From the NCBI GenBank assembly GCA_039621445.1, contig CP154954.1:47843847-47907846 (forward strand): a DNA stretch of 64,000 nucleotides, read 5' to 3'. Origin of the DNA: Euglena gracilis. Taxonomy: Eukaryota; Euglenida; Euglenophyceae; Euglenales. This document shows positions 11,950 to 46,378 of the stretch, in pieces (within the stretch, counting starts at the first letter, position 1; every line of letters begins with the position of its first letter). Position numbers and translations under genes: made by a program. The notes below the pieces were generated by a model, which ran no database searches, had not been told where the DNA came from, and worked only from the letters and a program-made list of their open reading frames with translations.

Positions 11950-11961
11950 CTGCGAGGAAAT
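11950..11961 (-). promoter_or_regulatory. Possible spliced-leader acceptor of GAR1
   Basis: On the minus strand a pyrimidine-rich TTTCCTCGCAG ends 20 nt upstream of the GAR1 ATG. Euglenids add a spliced leader to many mRNAs, so this is a plausible trans-splice acceptor. The role is inference. Confidence 0.35.
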
Positions 11962-13015
11962 GGGCGGGCGAGGGAGGGGGTGAGAGAGAGGGGGCGTGGG
12001 AGTGTTCCGGTTCCCTTGGCCGAGGCAGGTCCCGAACGCCTCAAGGGAAAACACCCCCCCCAGTGTGTCTCAGTGAGGACCGGGAACAAAAGGCCAGAGG
12101 GCCACTTCATTGGGTTATCGGTTTCTGGCTTTCTTTGTGGAGCTCAGGCGCGTTGCCCCACGCCACCGAGGTTGATTGAGGATGAATGTCCATTGAGCAT
12201 TTTAAACTTTCCAGGTTCGGACCACACCCCTCTTTGGTTGTGGATGTCTGGTCCAACTTGAGGTGCCTGGGGAGGCACTCCAGGCTCCCAGTTTCGACCC
12301 CCCCCCCCAAGGGGCGCACATGGCCAAAATAGTCGGACCCCCCTTGGTCTGAAGGGGGGAGGGGCTGACCCCCCCCTCCCTCACCCTCCGGCAAGACCAA
12401 CGCTCACTTAATACCTGGCCCTCCCAGGTCTGGGGGATTGTACCCTCTGATCGAGCATTTCACTGTGTCTTCTTGGTTGAACCTCCAGACCTCCCGATTA
12501 ATAATGATGAGGGCAGAGGTGGGAGGCCCCAATGGACAGCTCAGTGACTCCGAGACAGCGATGGTTTCTTACAAGCAAGTCCAGGTCAGAGGGAAAAGCA
12601 TGTCCAACACACAGTCATCCGGAAAGAATGCCTTTTTTCATGTATGTCTTTCAATTTGAAGCTTGAAAACAACGCTCCCAGGTTTTTTTCCCAACCTTGA
12701 AATGAAAGCGAAACAGAGCACGTGGCACAGCCTTGTCCATCTGGAAACTGCAGAAAGTGGCGGATGCGTCGACGGCGAGCCAGGACCAATGTCAAGCCCT
12801 TCAAACCGCACGGCACCCCGTCGGCGCAAGACAAAACCCCTCGCCCATTCTCTGCGACGGGCGGCGGAGGATCTTCGGCGCCGTTGGGCTGTCCCTCGTC
12901 GGCTGCGTGCGGCCAGCGTCGGGACGTGGGTCCCCCCCCCCTTTGTCCGGCTGCCCGGCGCGGTTTGCAGCGGTGGCAACGGACTCACCGGACACCATGC
13001 GGGTCAGACTGCGGG
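11962..13015. other. GAR1-chitinase intergenic region
   Basis: About 1.05 kb. The part 12770-13015 is GC-rich and lies immediately 3' of the GH18 stop codon, probably its 3' untranslated or flanking sequence. C/G-run palindromic sequence is at 12299-12380. No convincing gene. Confidence 0.4.
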
Positions 13016-20497
<7,482 letters not shown>

Positions 20498-20506
20498 GAG
20501 CAGAAC

Positions 20507-20516
20507 CTGCAGAGTG
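20507..20516 (-). promoter_or_regulatory. Possible spliced-leader acceptor of the GH18 gene
   Basis: Minus-strand CACTCTGCAG ends 9 nt before the ATG at 20497. No in-frame coding sequence precedes it, so a trans-splice acceptor is a reasonable inference. Confidence 0.4.
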
Positions 20517-21399
20517 ATGAGCTTCAAGCACGGTCATATGCAACAAACAAAGCCAGTGTGGCCTTCCCCGGGGATATGAAAGGTTCATTGCAGCCGAGGT
20601 GATGACTGGCAGCGTGAGATGATCACCAACACGTGGGTCACGACCAGGCAATTCTTGACATGAGATGGATTTGTCAGGAGTGTACACCTTCAAAATTAAT
20701 TAGTGTTTGCCTTGAAACCCATTCCCTTCCACTAACTTGAGGTGCACGTTGGCAATTGGTTAGCCACCCCGGCCTCCACAGCGGTGCAATTGGTGGCGTG
20801 TGTTGACTAATTCGTTGCCCAGCACGACCAACTACGAACAAATTATGATTGCAGGTTACAAAGACATCACTTCTTATATCCAATGGTACTCCCTGAGGCG
20901 ACAAGAACGTTATCAGACATGGGGGTTAAACCTGGACAACAATACTCCAGGACTTATCCTCAAGTGTCACCCTGGCGAGATTGGTCCTCAGCCGGCATCC
21001 GGAAAATTAAGCTTCAAAAAGAAGGAAGGGTCCTATCCAACCACCAGCAGGCAACAGACGCCGGACAATTTAAAGCCGGTGACTAGGGCCTGGCAAATGT
21101 GCATGACGGTGGAGGGAAGAGGAGCAAATGTGCCACTTGCACAGAAAAATGCGGGGCGGGGCGGAGAGCGCCGGCGTCAACAACATACTTCAGGCCGTTG
21201 GACTTCATTCAGTGTTACGTGTTTATTGGATGCCCTCCCCCACAAAACTACAAAAGGTCGCACCATGATGCATGCTGATATGCAACTAAAGCAGTTTGAA
21301 ATCAACAGACGAGTGCCAACCGTTACTCAGAATTTTGTGCAGGTTGAATATGACTAGATCCGTGGGGAGGCAATACACATGATATACACATGCATGGAT

Positions 21400-21965
21400 A
21401 CATGCATGCATGCGTGAATGCATACACACATACACACATACATGCATGCGTGAATGCATACACACATACACACACATACATGCATGCATATGTACATGCA
21501 TACATACATACATACATACATACATACATACATACATACATACATACATACATACATACATACATACATACATACATACATACATACATGCATACATACA
21601 TACATACATACATGCATGCATGCATGCATGCATGCATACATACATACAGGCATACATACATGCATACATACATACATGCATGCATACATACATGCATACA
21701 TACATACAGCATACATACATGCATACATACATGCATACATACATACATACATACGTACATACATACATACATACATACATACATACATACATGCATGCCT
21801 ACATGCATACATGCATACATACATACATACATGCATACATACATGCATACAAACATGCATACCTACAAACATAGATACATCGATTCATCCATGCATGCAT
21901 AGATACATCCGTCCATCCATCCATCCATCCGTCCGTCCGTCCGGCCGTCCATCCATCCATACATG
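21400..21965. repeat. (TACA)n / (TGCA)n satellite
   Basis: Over 500 bp of TACA repeats with TGCA variants, ending in (CATC)n and (CGTC)n units near 21905-21960. Confidence 0.97.
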
Positions 21966-22261
21966 CCTGCATGCCAAATAATGCTCCCCCCCTGAGGGTT
22001 GACTTCGACCAAATAACAGTTTTTTGAACTATCAGTTTTGGGGGGATGTTTTTTTGGGGGGGTTATGTAATATTGAGTGTAAAAAAAGCATTGAATCTAT
22101 GTTGAACACCATCAAACCCATCGTAGGAGGAATCTTTGTTTGGTATCTCCCCTCTGTTTCAATCCGAACATGTTAGAATTCATGTGAAATTTTAATAAAA
22201 ATGTGGTTCCAGTTCACAGAAAAACTAATTTTCCTGCTGTGGCGGTCCGTGAAGAATGGGG

Positions 22262-22570
22262 AGAAATATCACCCCCCCCCCCCAAATAACACCCCCCCGG
22301 TGTGTTATTTGGGCACCCGAGCTGGGGCCCCAGGGGGGGGTGTTATTTGGGGTGTGTGTTATTTTTACATGGAAAACCAAAGGAAAACCGGGGGGGGGTG
22401 TTATTTGGGCGCTCGAAATCGGCCCCCGAGGGGGGGTGAGTTATTTGGGGGGGGGTGTTATTTGGGGGGGTGTTATTTGGGAGGGGGGTTTATTTGGGCG
22501 GGTCCAGGGGGGAATATTATTTTATAATATTATTTTATAATATTATTATATTATTTGGGGGGAATATCAT
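22262..22570. repeat. Palindromic AAATAACACCCC / GGGGTGTTATTT cluster
   Basis: Repeated GGGTGTTATTTGGG units and their complement, with C/G runs and a TTATAATATTA core near 22520-22550. Probably collapsed or nested foldback elements. Boundaries are unclear. Confidence 0.6.
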
Positions 22571-23470
22571 ATGGGGGCCGGGACCCATCCCTCCCCAAAA
22601 GGGCAATTTTTTTTCCTTCCGCCGCTTCGCAATTTTGGGTAATTTTAACAAAAATTTGCCCCCAAAAAGTGCCAAAAATGGCATTTTGGCCAATTTTTGG
22701 CCGATTTTAGGCGTAAAATTTTTTGGCCTGGCAAAATGCCGGGCCAAAAACCTGGCCAAACCACCGAAAAGATGTCCTCCGACCGGGGAGGGGGGGGAGT
22801 GGTCAGTGGATATAGGGAGGGGGAAGAAGCAAAGCAAGGACATGAACAACAAAAACCACAAGCAAGAATTAATTACAGTGTCCAATTATAGAAAAATTAG
22901 ACACCATGGCTTTCTGAGGGGGTTACCATCCCTGCCGGACACCACAAGGCCAAAAAAAAAATTCCACCACACACAGGAGTGGGCGTTCACGTGGGGTCAA
23001 CAGAGGAAAAACCACCAGGGAAAAATCTGTTTGTGAAACGCTGGCGGCTGGGGGAGAGCACTGAGGAAGGGGATGTGGAGCGCCGAGGGTTAATCGGCAG
23101 CATATAGAACACGGCCACAGTTCCGGCGGCCAGACATTTACTGGTGGGTCAAGTGACTATCGGCCTGCCGGTCTGACCAAACGCCCCACTGTGCTTCACC
23201 CCCTGCCAATACACCAGAAATATGGGTATCCACCGGTGGGAAATTCATCGGACAAAAGCTGAATGGCCCAGGGTGATTATCGACAAGTGGGGAGACAACG
23301 AGACCAAGAAAACACACGACGAACTTCGAGCAATGCCCTTTCACAATCAAGCTGCAGGATTTTTTGTAGAAACAATCTTTTGAGGAATTTTCCATCAAAA
23401 ATTGATTACACGAAGATGACCCATAAAACGTGCGGGCAACGGGGTCAGCTCTCAGGCAAAAAAAAGATGT

Positions 23471-23531
23471 AGGTGTGTGTGTGCGTGTGTTTGTGTGTGT
23501 TTGTGTGCGTGTGTGCGTGTGTGTGTCGGTT

Positions 23532-23565
<34 letters not shown>

Positions 23566-23566
23566 G
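23471..23566. repeat. (GT)n microsatellite
   Basis: GT tract with TTTGTG interruptions. Confidence 0.95.
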
Positions 23567-23956
23567 GAAAACCAATGCCAACACGGTGCTTCCCCCATGT
23601 CCCTCGCCTCATCCACTGCCCCCCTCCCCGACAAACGGATGTGTGAGCGGAACCCAAAAACAAAGCCATTTCCGGTGTGGTCTGTGGCAAATGAATTGAA
23701 GCCCGCCCCACAAATTGTCTGCTTTTGCTCATCACCACTGAGATCAAGGGTGGCCGTTTGCAAAAAAAGGTGTGCCAGTGTGTGGCACTCGGCGCAGTGG
23801 AATCAGGTTGCAGGGGGGAGGCCAGTGATCTTCGGCCGAGTGTCATCGCAGGACAACGGGCAAGCCAGGCTTTCAGCTGCAGATTTGAGCACGCCAGTAA
23901 GGGCAAGACACAACACTTGCTTTTGGGACCTCGGCACGTCACGTGCCACGGGCCTG

Positions 23957-24041
23957 GACCATCCACAATGACCCTGGGGGCCAGGAAATGAAGCCAGTTG
24001 CCATCCACAATTACCCTGGGGGCCAGGAAATGAAGCCAGTT
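23957..24041. repeat. Tandem duplication of a 42-bp unit
   Basis: CCATCCACAATGACCCTGGG and the following GGCCAGGAAATGAAGCC are repeated immediately with one substitution (ATGACC versus ATTACC). Confidence 0.9.
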
Positions 24042-24245
24042 GTCAGTCCGTCAGTCACGCCAGTGAAATGGCGATTCAATCCATTTGAACGGAGAACAGT
24101 TTAACAGCACGCATGCCGTATTGATTCCATTGCATTCGTCCTCAAAATTCTGGTGCCTTGCTCTAAATCCCTTCAAAAAAAAACACCCAATGCACCCAAT
24201 GCCGGCACCCGGTCTACTCTTTTTGGGTTGGAAAACATTGCCTGT

Positions 24246-24484
24246 GAGTGCCTGCCCAGGCAGGCACTACCCCCCGGGGGGGGGGTCGGATTTCGGCCTG
24301 TGCCCAGGCACATTCCTTTGAAAATAGAACATTTTTGGCTCCCCGGCGCCTTCGGCACCGGGGTTGTGCTGTGGCACTTTTGGCTGTGCGTCCTACCCCC
24401 CGGGGGGGGGGGTCGGATTTGGAGTGCCTTGGAGTGCCTGCCCAGGAAGGCACCCCCCCCGGGGGGGTGGGGTCAGCACCTGAC
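24246..24484. mobile_element. GTGCCTGCC-family foldback element
   Basis: Starts with AGTGCCTGCCCAGGCAGGCA and ends with GGAGTGCCTGCCCAGGAAGG, with two C-run/G-run blocks each followed by TCGGATTT. A central CCCCGGCGCC-TTC-GGCACCGGGG hairpin is near 24339. Diverged copies are at 41705 and 10561. No clean target-site duplication was found. Confidence 0.65.
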
Positions 24485-25510
24485 TGAAAAAACAGCCTGG
24501 TCCCTACTCAACAGGTGGTCCACCAAATCGGGACCAACCTCGTGAGTGCCTCTGTTCTCAGCCCGAAGGCACCTCGCGAGGCTGCCCTGCCCCATAAGAC
24601 AAACCCACTCGACACACCCCGGTCAAGCAACCCCCCTCCCCCTGGACAAAGCGAACCTATTTTCAGCTGCCGGGTCCAGTTGTGTGCGATCTTTTTGGGT
24701 ATGCTGCTGTTTCATAAATGAACGAATATGTTTTTTTTGATTCTTTGGAATCAAATCATTATCACACAACTTGCCTGGTAAGCATGGCATATTCGTTGGG
24801 CAAACGTGAGTTCTGCTGCCGTTATCACATACAATGTAAAACAATAAATGAAGGCTCACACAAAGAAATACAGCACTCGATTCAGGCGGCTGAAATCGAT
24901 GTTGTGCACTCAGTGAAACAGCACAGCGACAGAGCGACACGGGTGATACACAGGGATATGGTGGTCAACACTCAATGGTCACCCTCAGCAAACATGAAGG
25001 GCCAGTGGCGCAGAATCCCAGTCCCAGAGGGGGACAGGGGCCCTGAAGCCTCCCCCTTCGGAAGCCACCCTTTGGAGAGCATCACTGGGGCTCAGGCTCA
25101 GAGGAAGGAGGGGATGGGTCAGAAGGGAACACAGCGTCGCGACTCCCACAGACAGAAAGCTGACTTTGGTAAATACATTGGATGTAAACAAAAAACCACC
25201 CTGCGTGAACTCTCCACCTGGAAGGTGTAGTATTTCTGTACTTAGTTCTCAATTGCGGCGTCAAATTCTGTCTTTAGTTCTCAAAATGCGGCCTCCCCCC
25301 CCCCCCGCTGTCGACCGATCTCAAGACCACATGTCCCACCTGCAAGGAGTTGCACCGGGCGGTTTCGCTGAACCAGCTTGAGACAGAGGTAGTGGCATGA
25401 GGTGTGGCCACGGGGGTGGGGCAAAGGTGGGGAGGCTGTTGCAGGGGGAAGGTGATGTAGGCAAGGAGTCATAGAGTTGGAACTATCCATCCATTCATTG
25501 GAGCGCTCAC

Positions 25511-25773
25511 CAGGCTTCTTTTTAAGACCCCGGGGGGGGGTCCCCCCCACCCACCCAGGGTGGCGCGGGCCCCCCCGGGGGGGGGGGGGGGCGCCCCCCC
25601 CCCCCCCAAATCGGGCCCGTTAAAGGCAATCTTCAAAATTTTCGGCGCGAAGGTATACCTGGCGCCTCCGACGCGGGAGCCCCCCCCCCGGGGGGGGGGG
25701 GGGGGGCCGGCGCGGGCGCCCCCCCCCACCCCCCCCCCCCCCCCGGGGGTCTTCTGACTTAAAAAGAAGCCTG
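25511..25773. mobile_element. CAGGCTTC-family foldback element
   Basis: 263 bp with perfect terminal inverted repeats CAGGCTTCTTTTTAAG and CTTAAAAAGAAGCCTG. It shares the internal block AAATCGGGCCCGTTAAAGGC with the copy at 29132. The flanking 8-mers (GCGCTCAC and TTTGGAAG) do not match, so the insertion is old or rearranged. Confidence 0.85.
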
Positions 25774-27548
25774 TTTGGAAGATTTGGCCAGGCATCCCTT
25801 TAGTGTGTCCACAAGGATGCTGGTGAACACAATTTTTTGGGGGGTGAACACAGGTGAACACAGAAAAAAATTGGTGAACGTATGAAAACACATAGAAAAA
25901 AAGTTTGGTGAACACAAAAAAAATTGATAAAATACGGGGTCCAAATATGACGAGTGGGGGCATGAACAGTCCTACTTACAGTCAGAAATCAGGGTCCGGG
26001 TTTTCCACATGCGGTGTGAGGAAAAAAGGGGGGTTTTCACAGGGATAGGTATAAATATATAGGGTCATAGGGTTTACATACGTATAGGGGTTTGGCGTAG
26101 ACCTCTGTTTCATAAAAAAAACGCTTTTTACTTGCATGCCAGTGATCAGAACCCTCGGAAAATGTGATATTTAAGCAAATTTAATATAACTCAATAAAAA
26201 TACAGGAAATTGGAAGAAGATGGGGGGGAGTGGTTAAAGGTTTGGAGACAAGGTTCCAAAAGAGAAAGTTTATGGGGCGACAATTTCCGGAAGGAGGGTG
26301 TAGGAAATGAGGTGAATGAATATGAAATTAAAGCATGGAAAATGGGATGGATGAGTCGACCAATAGAGATGCTTTCACCCCACTGCCTTGTTGAAAGGAA
26401 AAAAAATACCCCAGGGCGTCAGCAATCTGCCTAAAGAAGTGGTTTGCCGGTTGGCGGCTGGGTCTCCATCCACCCTGTATCGGGACTGCCTTCAGTCTGC
26501 GAGGGAGGAGGTTTGAGCAGCAGGTGAAGTGGAGCAGTGCGGTGGTCCGCGAGGTGGTTCGACGGCGCCGACAGATCTCATTCCCAATCCGTCCCAGCTG
26601 AGTGGGAAGAGCCCAGATGGGGGGGGGGGCGAACCAATTCCGCACAAAGCGGTGGTACATCAAAGTTTCGCTGTTTCGCTTTGTGGTTCAGCACAAAAAA
26701 AGTTTTGCCAAGCCCTGGATAAGCCGTTATGGTGGAAAAAAAAATCCAGCCACTTGCTTTCAAAAGCTCACACACCTGCAAATATGAATACACAATACCG
26801 TATAAGAATATATTATATACATTACAACATATTATTTATATATACAATATGTATACAATATAATATATTATAATATATAATATAAGAATATACATGTGAG
26901 AATCACATACACCAACACCCAAACTCTCCCAAGAAATGGCCAAAATTTTGCTTTATTTTTTCCCCCAGACACCCTGGGCATTAGCTCAACTAAACTGGAC
27001 CACTTGGCACACTCTGGATGGATGCAAAGCAGACTCACACCCATTCAGCTGCCTCCAAAAACCCACCCACCCCCAAACCTATTGGTCAGGCAGGAAGAGA
27101 CGGAGGTCTGGCCCCAATCGAATTGGGACCGGGTGACGGGTGGGGGGAGGAGGCGCAGTGGCGCGCAGGCGCCTTCGTGGCGTGCTCTTGGCCGGCGGAG
27201 CGCCGCGGCTAACCCTGCAGGGGTGGGGCAGGCTTGCGCATATGGGGGCACCCATGGAGCCCCAGCCGTTGGCCTGGGGGGTCTGAGGCTGAGGGGCCCA
27301 GCAGTGGGGCCCAAAATCTGTTTGACGAAAAAAAAAAACACCCCAAGCAACCCCACAACACCCCCAAGTCAGGTGTGGGCATGGTCCTTGATAGTTTGAT
27401 CAGGGGGATCTGATTTGGGGGGGTGTCCTCCCGATCAAGGACCCACTAGCCCCCCTCCCCCAATCGAAGAGGGGGCGGGGTGGGGGGCACCCCTTCCCAT
27501 TTACACTCCAGACACCATCCTCATATCGAACCGTGAGGTGCCCACATG

Positions 27549-27717
<169 letters not shown>

Positions 27718-28304
27718 CAGCATCCCTTTCAGTTTCCTGATACGTGGGATGTTGACCAGGGATCAGCAGGCATCAGCAAAGTTTGCCACCGGGCCAACCA
27801 AGCTCAGGCGACAGCTTCCCAGGGAGCCCTTTTCAAATGTCATGCCCATTGGAAGCGTGACACAGCAGCTGGGATGGGCCCCAAGGAGAGAACTCCCAGG
27901 GGGGGGGGGGTTCGAAAGTCCTGCCGGTTGCCAACGCTTGGCAATGACCTGTCCGGTGGTCAGGGATGGCAATGAATGTATTGTGCGGCACCCTTTCCTT
28001 GTGGGTGCAAAGAATTATTTGTAGTAGGAACACAAATTTCCCATAACAATCCTCAAAGAAGAGCTCTCTGCTCAGGGAGCATTGGTTGGGCGAATGGAAA
28101 CCAGGGAGGGGCACTCAATAGAAAATCGCGCAACCCTGGTTGATCCTTAACCCGAACACCCAAGGGGAGGGGGAATCAATTTTATGAAACACGCAAAGGA
28201 AGGCGGGTTAGCAGACTAATCGGCAGCTGTGGGGAGAGGGAATGCACATTGGGGACACATACGGTCAAAATGAAGGTCCTTCCAACCTTTCGCCTGCAAC
28301 AGAC

Positions 28305-28553
28305 CAGGCTTCTGTTTAAACAACGCCAGGTGGTGTCTTGTGCTGTGGGGTGCCTGCCCATAGCAGGCCCCCTCCCCCCCATTTGGAGGCGGTTCTGGGT
28401 CCCAGTGCCTGCCCATCCCTTGAACCCAATTCTCGGACGTGTGCACTGCAAAACACTCTCCCCCCAAAACCGACCTGGGTTCGAAAGTGCATACCCCCCC
28501 CTGCCTGTCCACAGCATCCCCAGGGGGGGGGGGCTTCCTTAAAAAGAAGCCTG
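28305..28553. mobile_element. CAGGCTTC-family foldback element, variant interior
   Basis: Begins CAGGCTTCTGTTTAAAC and ends CCTTAAAAAGAAGCCTG. The interior carries GGTGCCTGCCCATAGCAGGC, linking it to the GTGCCTGCC family. No matching flanking 8-mers. Confidence 0.7.
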
Positions 28554-29131
28554 CAAGGGATGCACAAGGTTGGAGGACTTTCGGTTTGCAATTCATGGAA
28601 GGCAGCTGGCCAAACCTGCGCTTCTTCGGGGCTCCCCCCTGGCACAGGCCCTTTGGGTGGTAAACCACACCAAGCTTGAGGCTGTTGGTTGGGCTGTGTC
28701 CAAAGACTGAGTGACCAGCATCCCCAGGGGGGAGGGGGGCAGTTTTCCCCAAGCCCAAATCCACCCACCCAACTTTTTTCGAAGACACACACAAACGACC
28801 CCCAACACCCACCCACCCATCCAAAATCCACCCAAAGTCGAAGGAAAACCCCTGAAAAAAATTCCCAGGCTGACCAATGGCGAACCCCCCCGGGGGGGGG
28901 GGAGTCCAGGGCGGTCCTCAACGGAAAGGAAACTTCCCGACCCAGCACAGTCACTGAAAAATTCATAAGAAAAATGGATAAAGATGATAATATTTTGGCA
29001 AAAATTGTTCGACTTCGGGGGAAAAAGTGATTTCTGGCATCCTTGGACCACCGCTACCCAAAACGTTAAAAAATGTGTTTTTGGACTTTTTGTTTTTTTG
29101 CCTCCATTCATCCAGGATTGGCCATTGGCTG

Positions 29132-29440
29132 CAGGCTTCTTTTTAAGACCCCCAGGGGGGGGGGAGGGGGGGGTCCTCCCGCCCCCCACCAAGGGTGGCG
29201 GGACCCCACCCACGGGGGGGGGGACCCCCCCAAAATCGGGCCCGTTAAAGGCAATTTTCAAAAAATTTCGGCGCTTCGCGCCGAAAAGGTATACCCAGCG
29301 CCTCCGGCGCGGGACCCCCCCCCCCCGCGGGGTCCGGCGCGGGCCCCCCCCCCCGGGGGGGGGGGGCCCGGTCCGGACCCACCCACCCTCTCCCCCTCCC
29401 CCCCCGGGGGGGGGGGTCAGGTGACTTAAAAAGAAGCCTG
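29132..29440. mobile_element. CAGGCTTC-family foldback element with perfect 8-bp TSD
   Basis: 309 bp bounded by CAGGCTTCTTTTTAAG and CTTAAAAAGAAGCCTG and flanked on both sides by ATTGGCTG (29124-29131 and 29441-29448). A central TTTCGGCGC-TTC-GCGCCGAAA hairpin lies near 29270. It sits about 400 bp downstream of the cyclase stop codon. Confidence 0.9.
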
Positions 29441-29838
29441 ATTGGCTGTCCCTTTGGCCTGAAGGCGGTCCTTAAGGGAACCCACCCCCCACCCCGGTGG
29501 TTGGGTGGCACGCAGCCCCAGTGGGCGGCGGGGGGGGGGGGGCTTAGGCAAGTCTTTCATGAATCTATAGCTGTCTGTTGTTTTGGTTTGGTGCCCAACC
29601 AAAATAACGGAAAAGCTTCAGAAGTCGAAAGGACATGCGGCTTGATTGTGCTGCAGCAAAAAAAAACGATCAGGACACCCAAGAAGAAAAGAAGCTGTGT
29701 TTGCCACGATGGGGCGGGAGCAGGTTTCGCCAGCACCGGGGACAGGGTTCAGGCAGGGCCGGACAGGGACTCGCCCGTCACGACCCTGACACAGCGCCCT
29801 GGGTTGGCAGGAGGGCACAGGGGGAAACCCTCTCACTG

Positions 29839-43802
<13,964 letters not shown>

Positions 43803-46378
43803 AGATTCACTCAATGACCCCCAGGGGTATTTTCCCACCCTTTTCGAAACCCACACACGCATGACCCCCCCCTGGAGGGGTCACCCACCCACTTACTTTC
43901 CTAAAAACCAATTAAAAACTGGCAAAAAAAAATTGAATTTTTTTCCTGGACTAGCGTCGTCCAGCCCCGACTTACCCATGGCCACCCCAACCCTCGGGGG
44001 GGGGGGTTCAGTGGCCCCACAAAAACCCACCTCTTCAGGTCAGGGGGGGGGGTCCACAGGCGTTAAGCGAATCCATGGTCAGCAACAGCACTGGCATCGC
44101 TGGCAGGCCTGGGGGATGTGGGGTGCAAAACTTATTCTGGCTTTTGGTGGATTCCTTTTGGCGGCCATAATGCTCTCATGGGGTTTCTCAGCACTGTGCG
44201 TGATTTCTGACACATTTTGTCCTCTGTTTCTTCATCATTCTCACCAGTAGAAATTTTGGGGGAGTGGGAAGGGATAGGAGGGGGACGTTGGAAATAGGGA
44301 TTGATTTGTAGATACAGGAGCTTCGGGGCATCGCACAATCATGTAATGATCGCACAATCATTGGCGTAAAGTCTTTCAGAGGTGAAATATAAATAATTAC
44401 TGAAAAAAAGTGCACATTTCAGCGATTCTCGCTTGAAATCTGACCGCAACTGCAGACCTGGGCATGAATTTTTTCGGCGTTTTGGGGGCGGTGCTGACAG
44501 AGGCTAGGGGTGCTGCGTTGTGAGGCTGGGCCTTCGCCACCTCCACAGAGAATGAGTCTTTGTCAGAGCCAAGCATCGGACTGTTTGTGGCTGACATGAG
44601 GAGGGCTGCGAGGAATTGAGTAATATTTTGGCAATGCTGTTCCTTTTGTTCCAGTTTGGAATTCATGCAACAAATTTGCACATTGAGGCGTAGCTTCTGC
44701 ACATTTTACACCCTTCCCAATGTGCATTCCCACAATTTTAATGCATTTTTGGGGTCATGTTCACGCATATTTCAACACCTTTCTGTTCATCTGTTCATTG
44801 TCAACTATTTCAAATTGCATTCACATCAAATTGCGTTGATGTGCTCTGCTGTCTGTTTGAACAGTGGCCGTCTGATGTCTGTTGCTTTGGTAAGTAAACA
44901 TCACAACATCCAATTCACTTTGACTTCATCCATCAATCCATCAATCCAAAAAAACCAATACTTTTCAAGCACGTTCAAAAAATCGCCACCATTCAGGGTC
45001 TCCTTAATTTCGAAGGTTTTGTTGCAACTTGCAAATGAGAACTGCAATGGGGGGGCTTGCGAATGCGAACCTTGGGAGTGGGAACTGCACTGGGGGGGAT
45101 CATGTGAAGCCTCGAAGAGCAGCTGGGCTCCTGCACATGTCCAAGCACTTCCAGGCACTTTAATAATGTCGTTGGGATTTGTCGGGTTTTGAATGTCGGA
45201 GTCCCGGCACATGCTTATGGCAGTATTTGATCTGAGGAAATGACGACTTTTGGCGACGTTTGCCACTTTTGCCCACTGTTGGCCAACGTCAGGCCACTTT
45301 TGGCCACTGTTGGAGGCTTTTGACTGCTTTTGGCCACTTTTGGGCACTTTTGCCCACGCTTGGCCTTCTTTTTTTTTGCCTTTTTTAGGCCACTTTTCTG
45401 ACTTTGGAACACTCTTTTCTTTCCACTTTTGCACACTGTGAGCCATTTTTGGCTGGTTTTGGCCCATTCTGTCCACGGTTGCCACCTTCAAACCATTTTG
45501 GCCAATTTTGACCACTTTTTGCTGCCTTTGACTGCTTTTAGCACATTTGGCCAAAATCGCCCACTTTTCGACCACATTTGAAAATTTTGGCCACGGCTAT
45601 GGCTATTTTTGTCACTTTCGGTCACCATCAAAATCACTTCTGGCCACTTTGGGTGAGTTTTGCTGTTTTTGATTGTTGTTTAGGGAGTCTCATTTTCGAA
45701 CAACCTCTGGAGACACAAAAAAAACCTCTTTTTTTATAAACACAGACACCAGAATCAATCATCATAATATTCCTTTTGGGCAAATTTGTCCATCTTTTTG
45801 TCAACAATCTATTCTTCCAAAAAAAATTGCACTGTTGTCGGAATTTGTCGGGATTTGTCGGAACTAACACCTCCAGAGGTCCAAAAAAGTGTTGTCTGGA
45901 TTTGTCAGGATTTGTCAGGGTTCGTCGGAATTTGCAGGGAGTTGTCGGGATTTTTCGCTGGAGGTGCTTGCATACGTCATGCCTCAGATGTGCAAAACCG
46001 AAATTTAGGGTTTGCGTGCTATCTGATACCGAAAGCATAAACTGAACCAACAAAATCAACTGAAAAATCAATTTTAATTGAATAAAAATTAATAGTGAAT
46101 TCCAGGTCCATCTTCGGACCTTGGGGCTAGGGAGTAAGCAACGCTTCCACCTTGGACACAAGTGTGAATCCCAACCCAGCGCAGGCAAGCGAGCGACATG
46201 CAGGTTGGTGGACGGCCTATTGAACAGTGTCCCGGGGCGACGGGGAGGGACAGGGTTTATGTACAGGTGTACAAGGGTGGGGAGGTGGAGTGGGTAAATG
46301 TTGATCTGACGCAGGGGGCGAAGGAGGCACGACACGACAAGACGGGCGCGAGCGGACGGGGTAGGGGGCAGGGACGGG
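43803..46378. other. Cyclase-metacaspase intergenic region
   Basis: No supported gene. A minus-strand open stretch at 44397-44663 starts with a Gln-rich MNSKLEQKEQHCQNITQFL and could be a coding exon, but no splice partner or motif supports it. The rest is AT-rich, with degenerate repeats at 45240-45960. Confidence 0.4.
45240..45660. repeat. Degenerate TTTTGGCCAC tandem repeat
   Basis: About 40 loosely conserved 9-11-bp units (TTTTGGCCAC, CTGTTGGCCA). A separate set of GGATTTGTCGG units follows at 45838-45955. Confidence 0.8.

Noticed and set aside
25511-25773. A target-site duplication for this element
   Set aside because: Flanking 8-mers do not match; only the terminal inverted repeats are supported.
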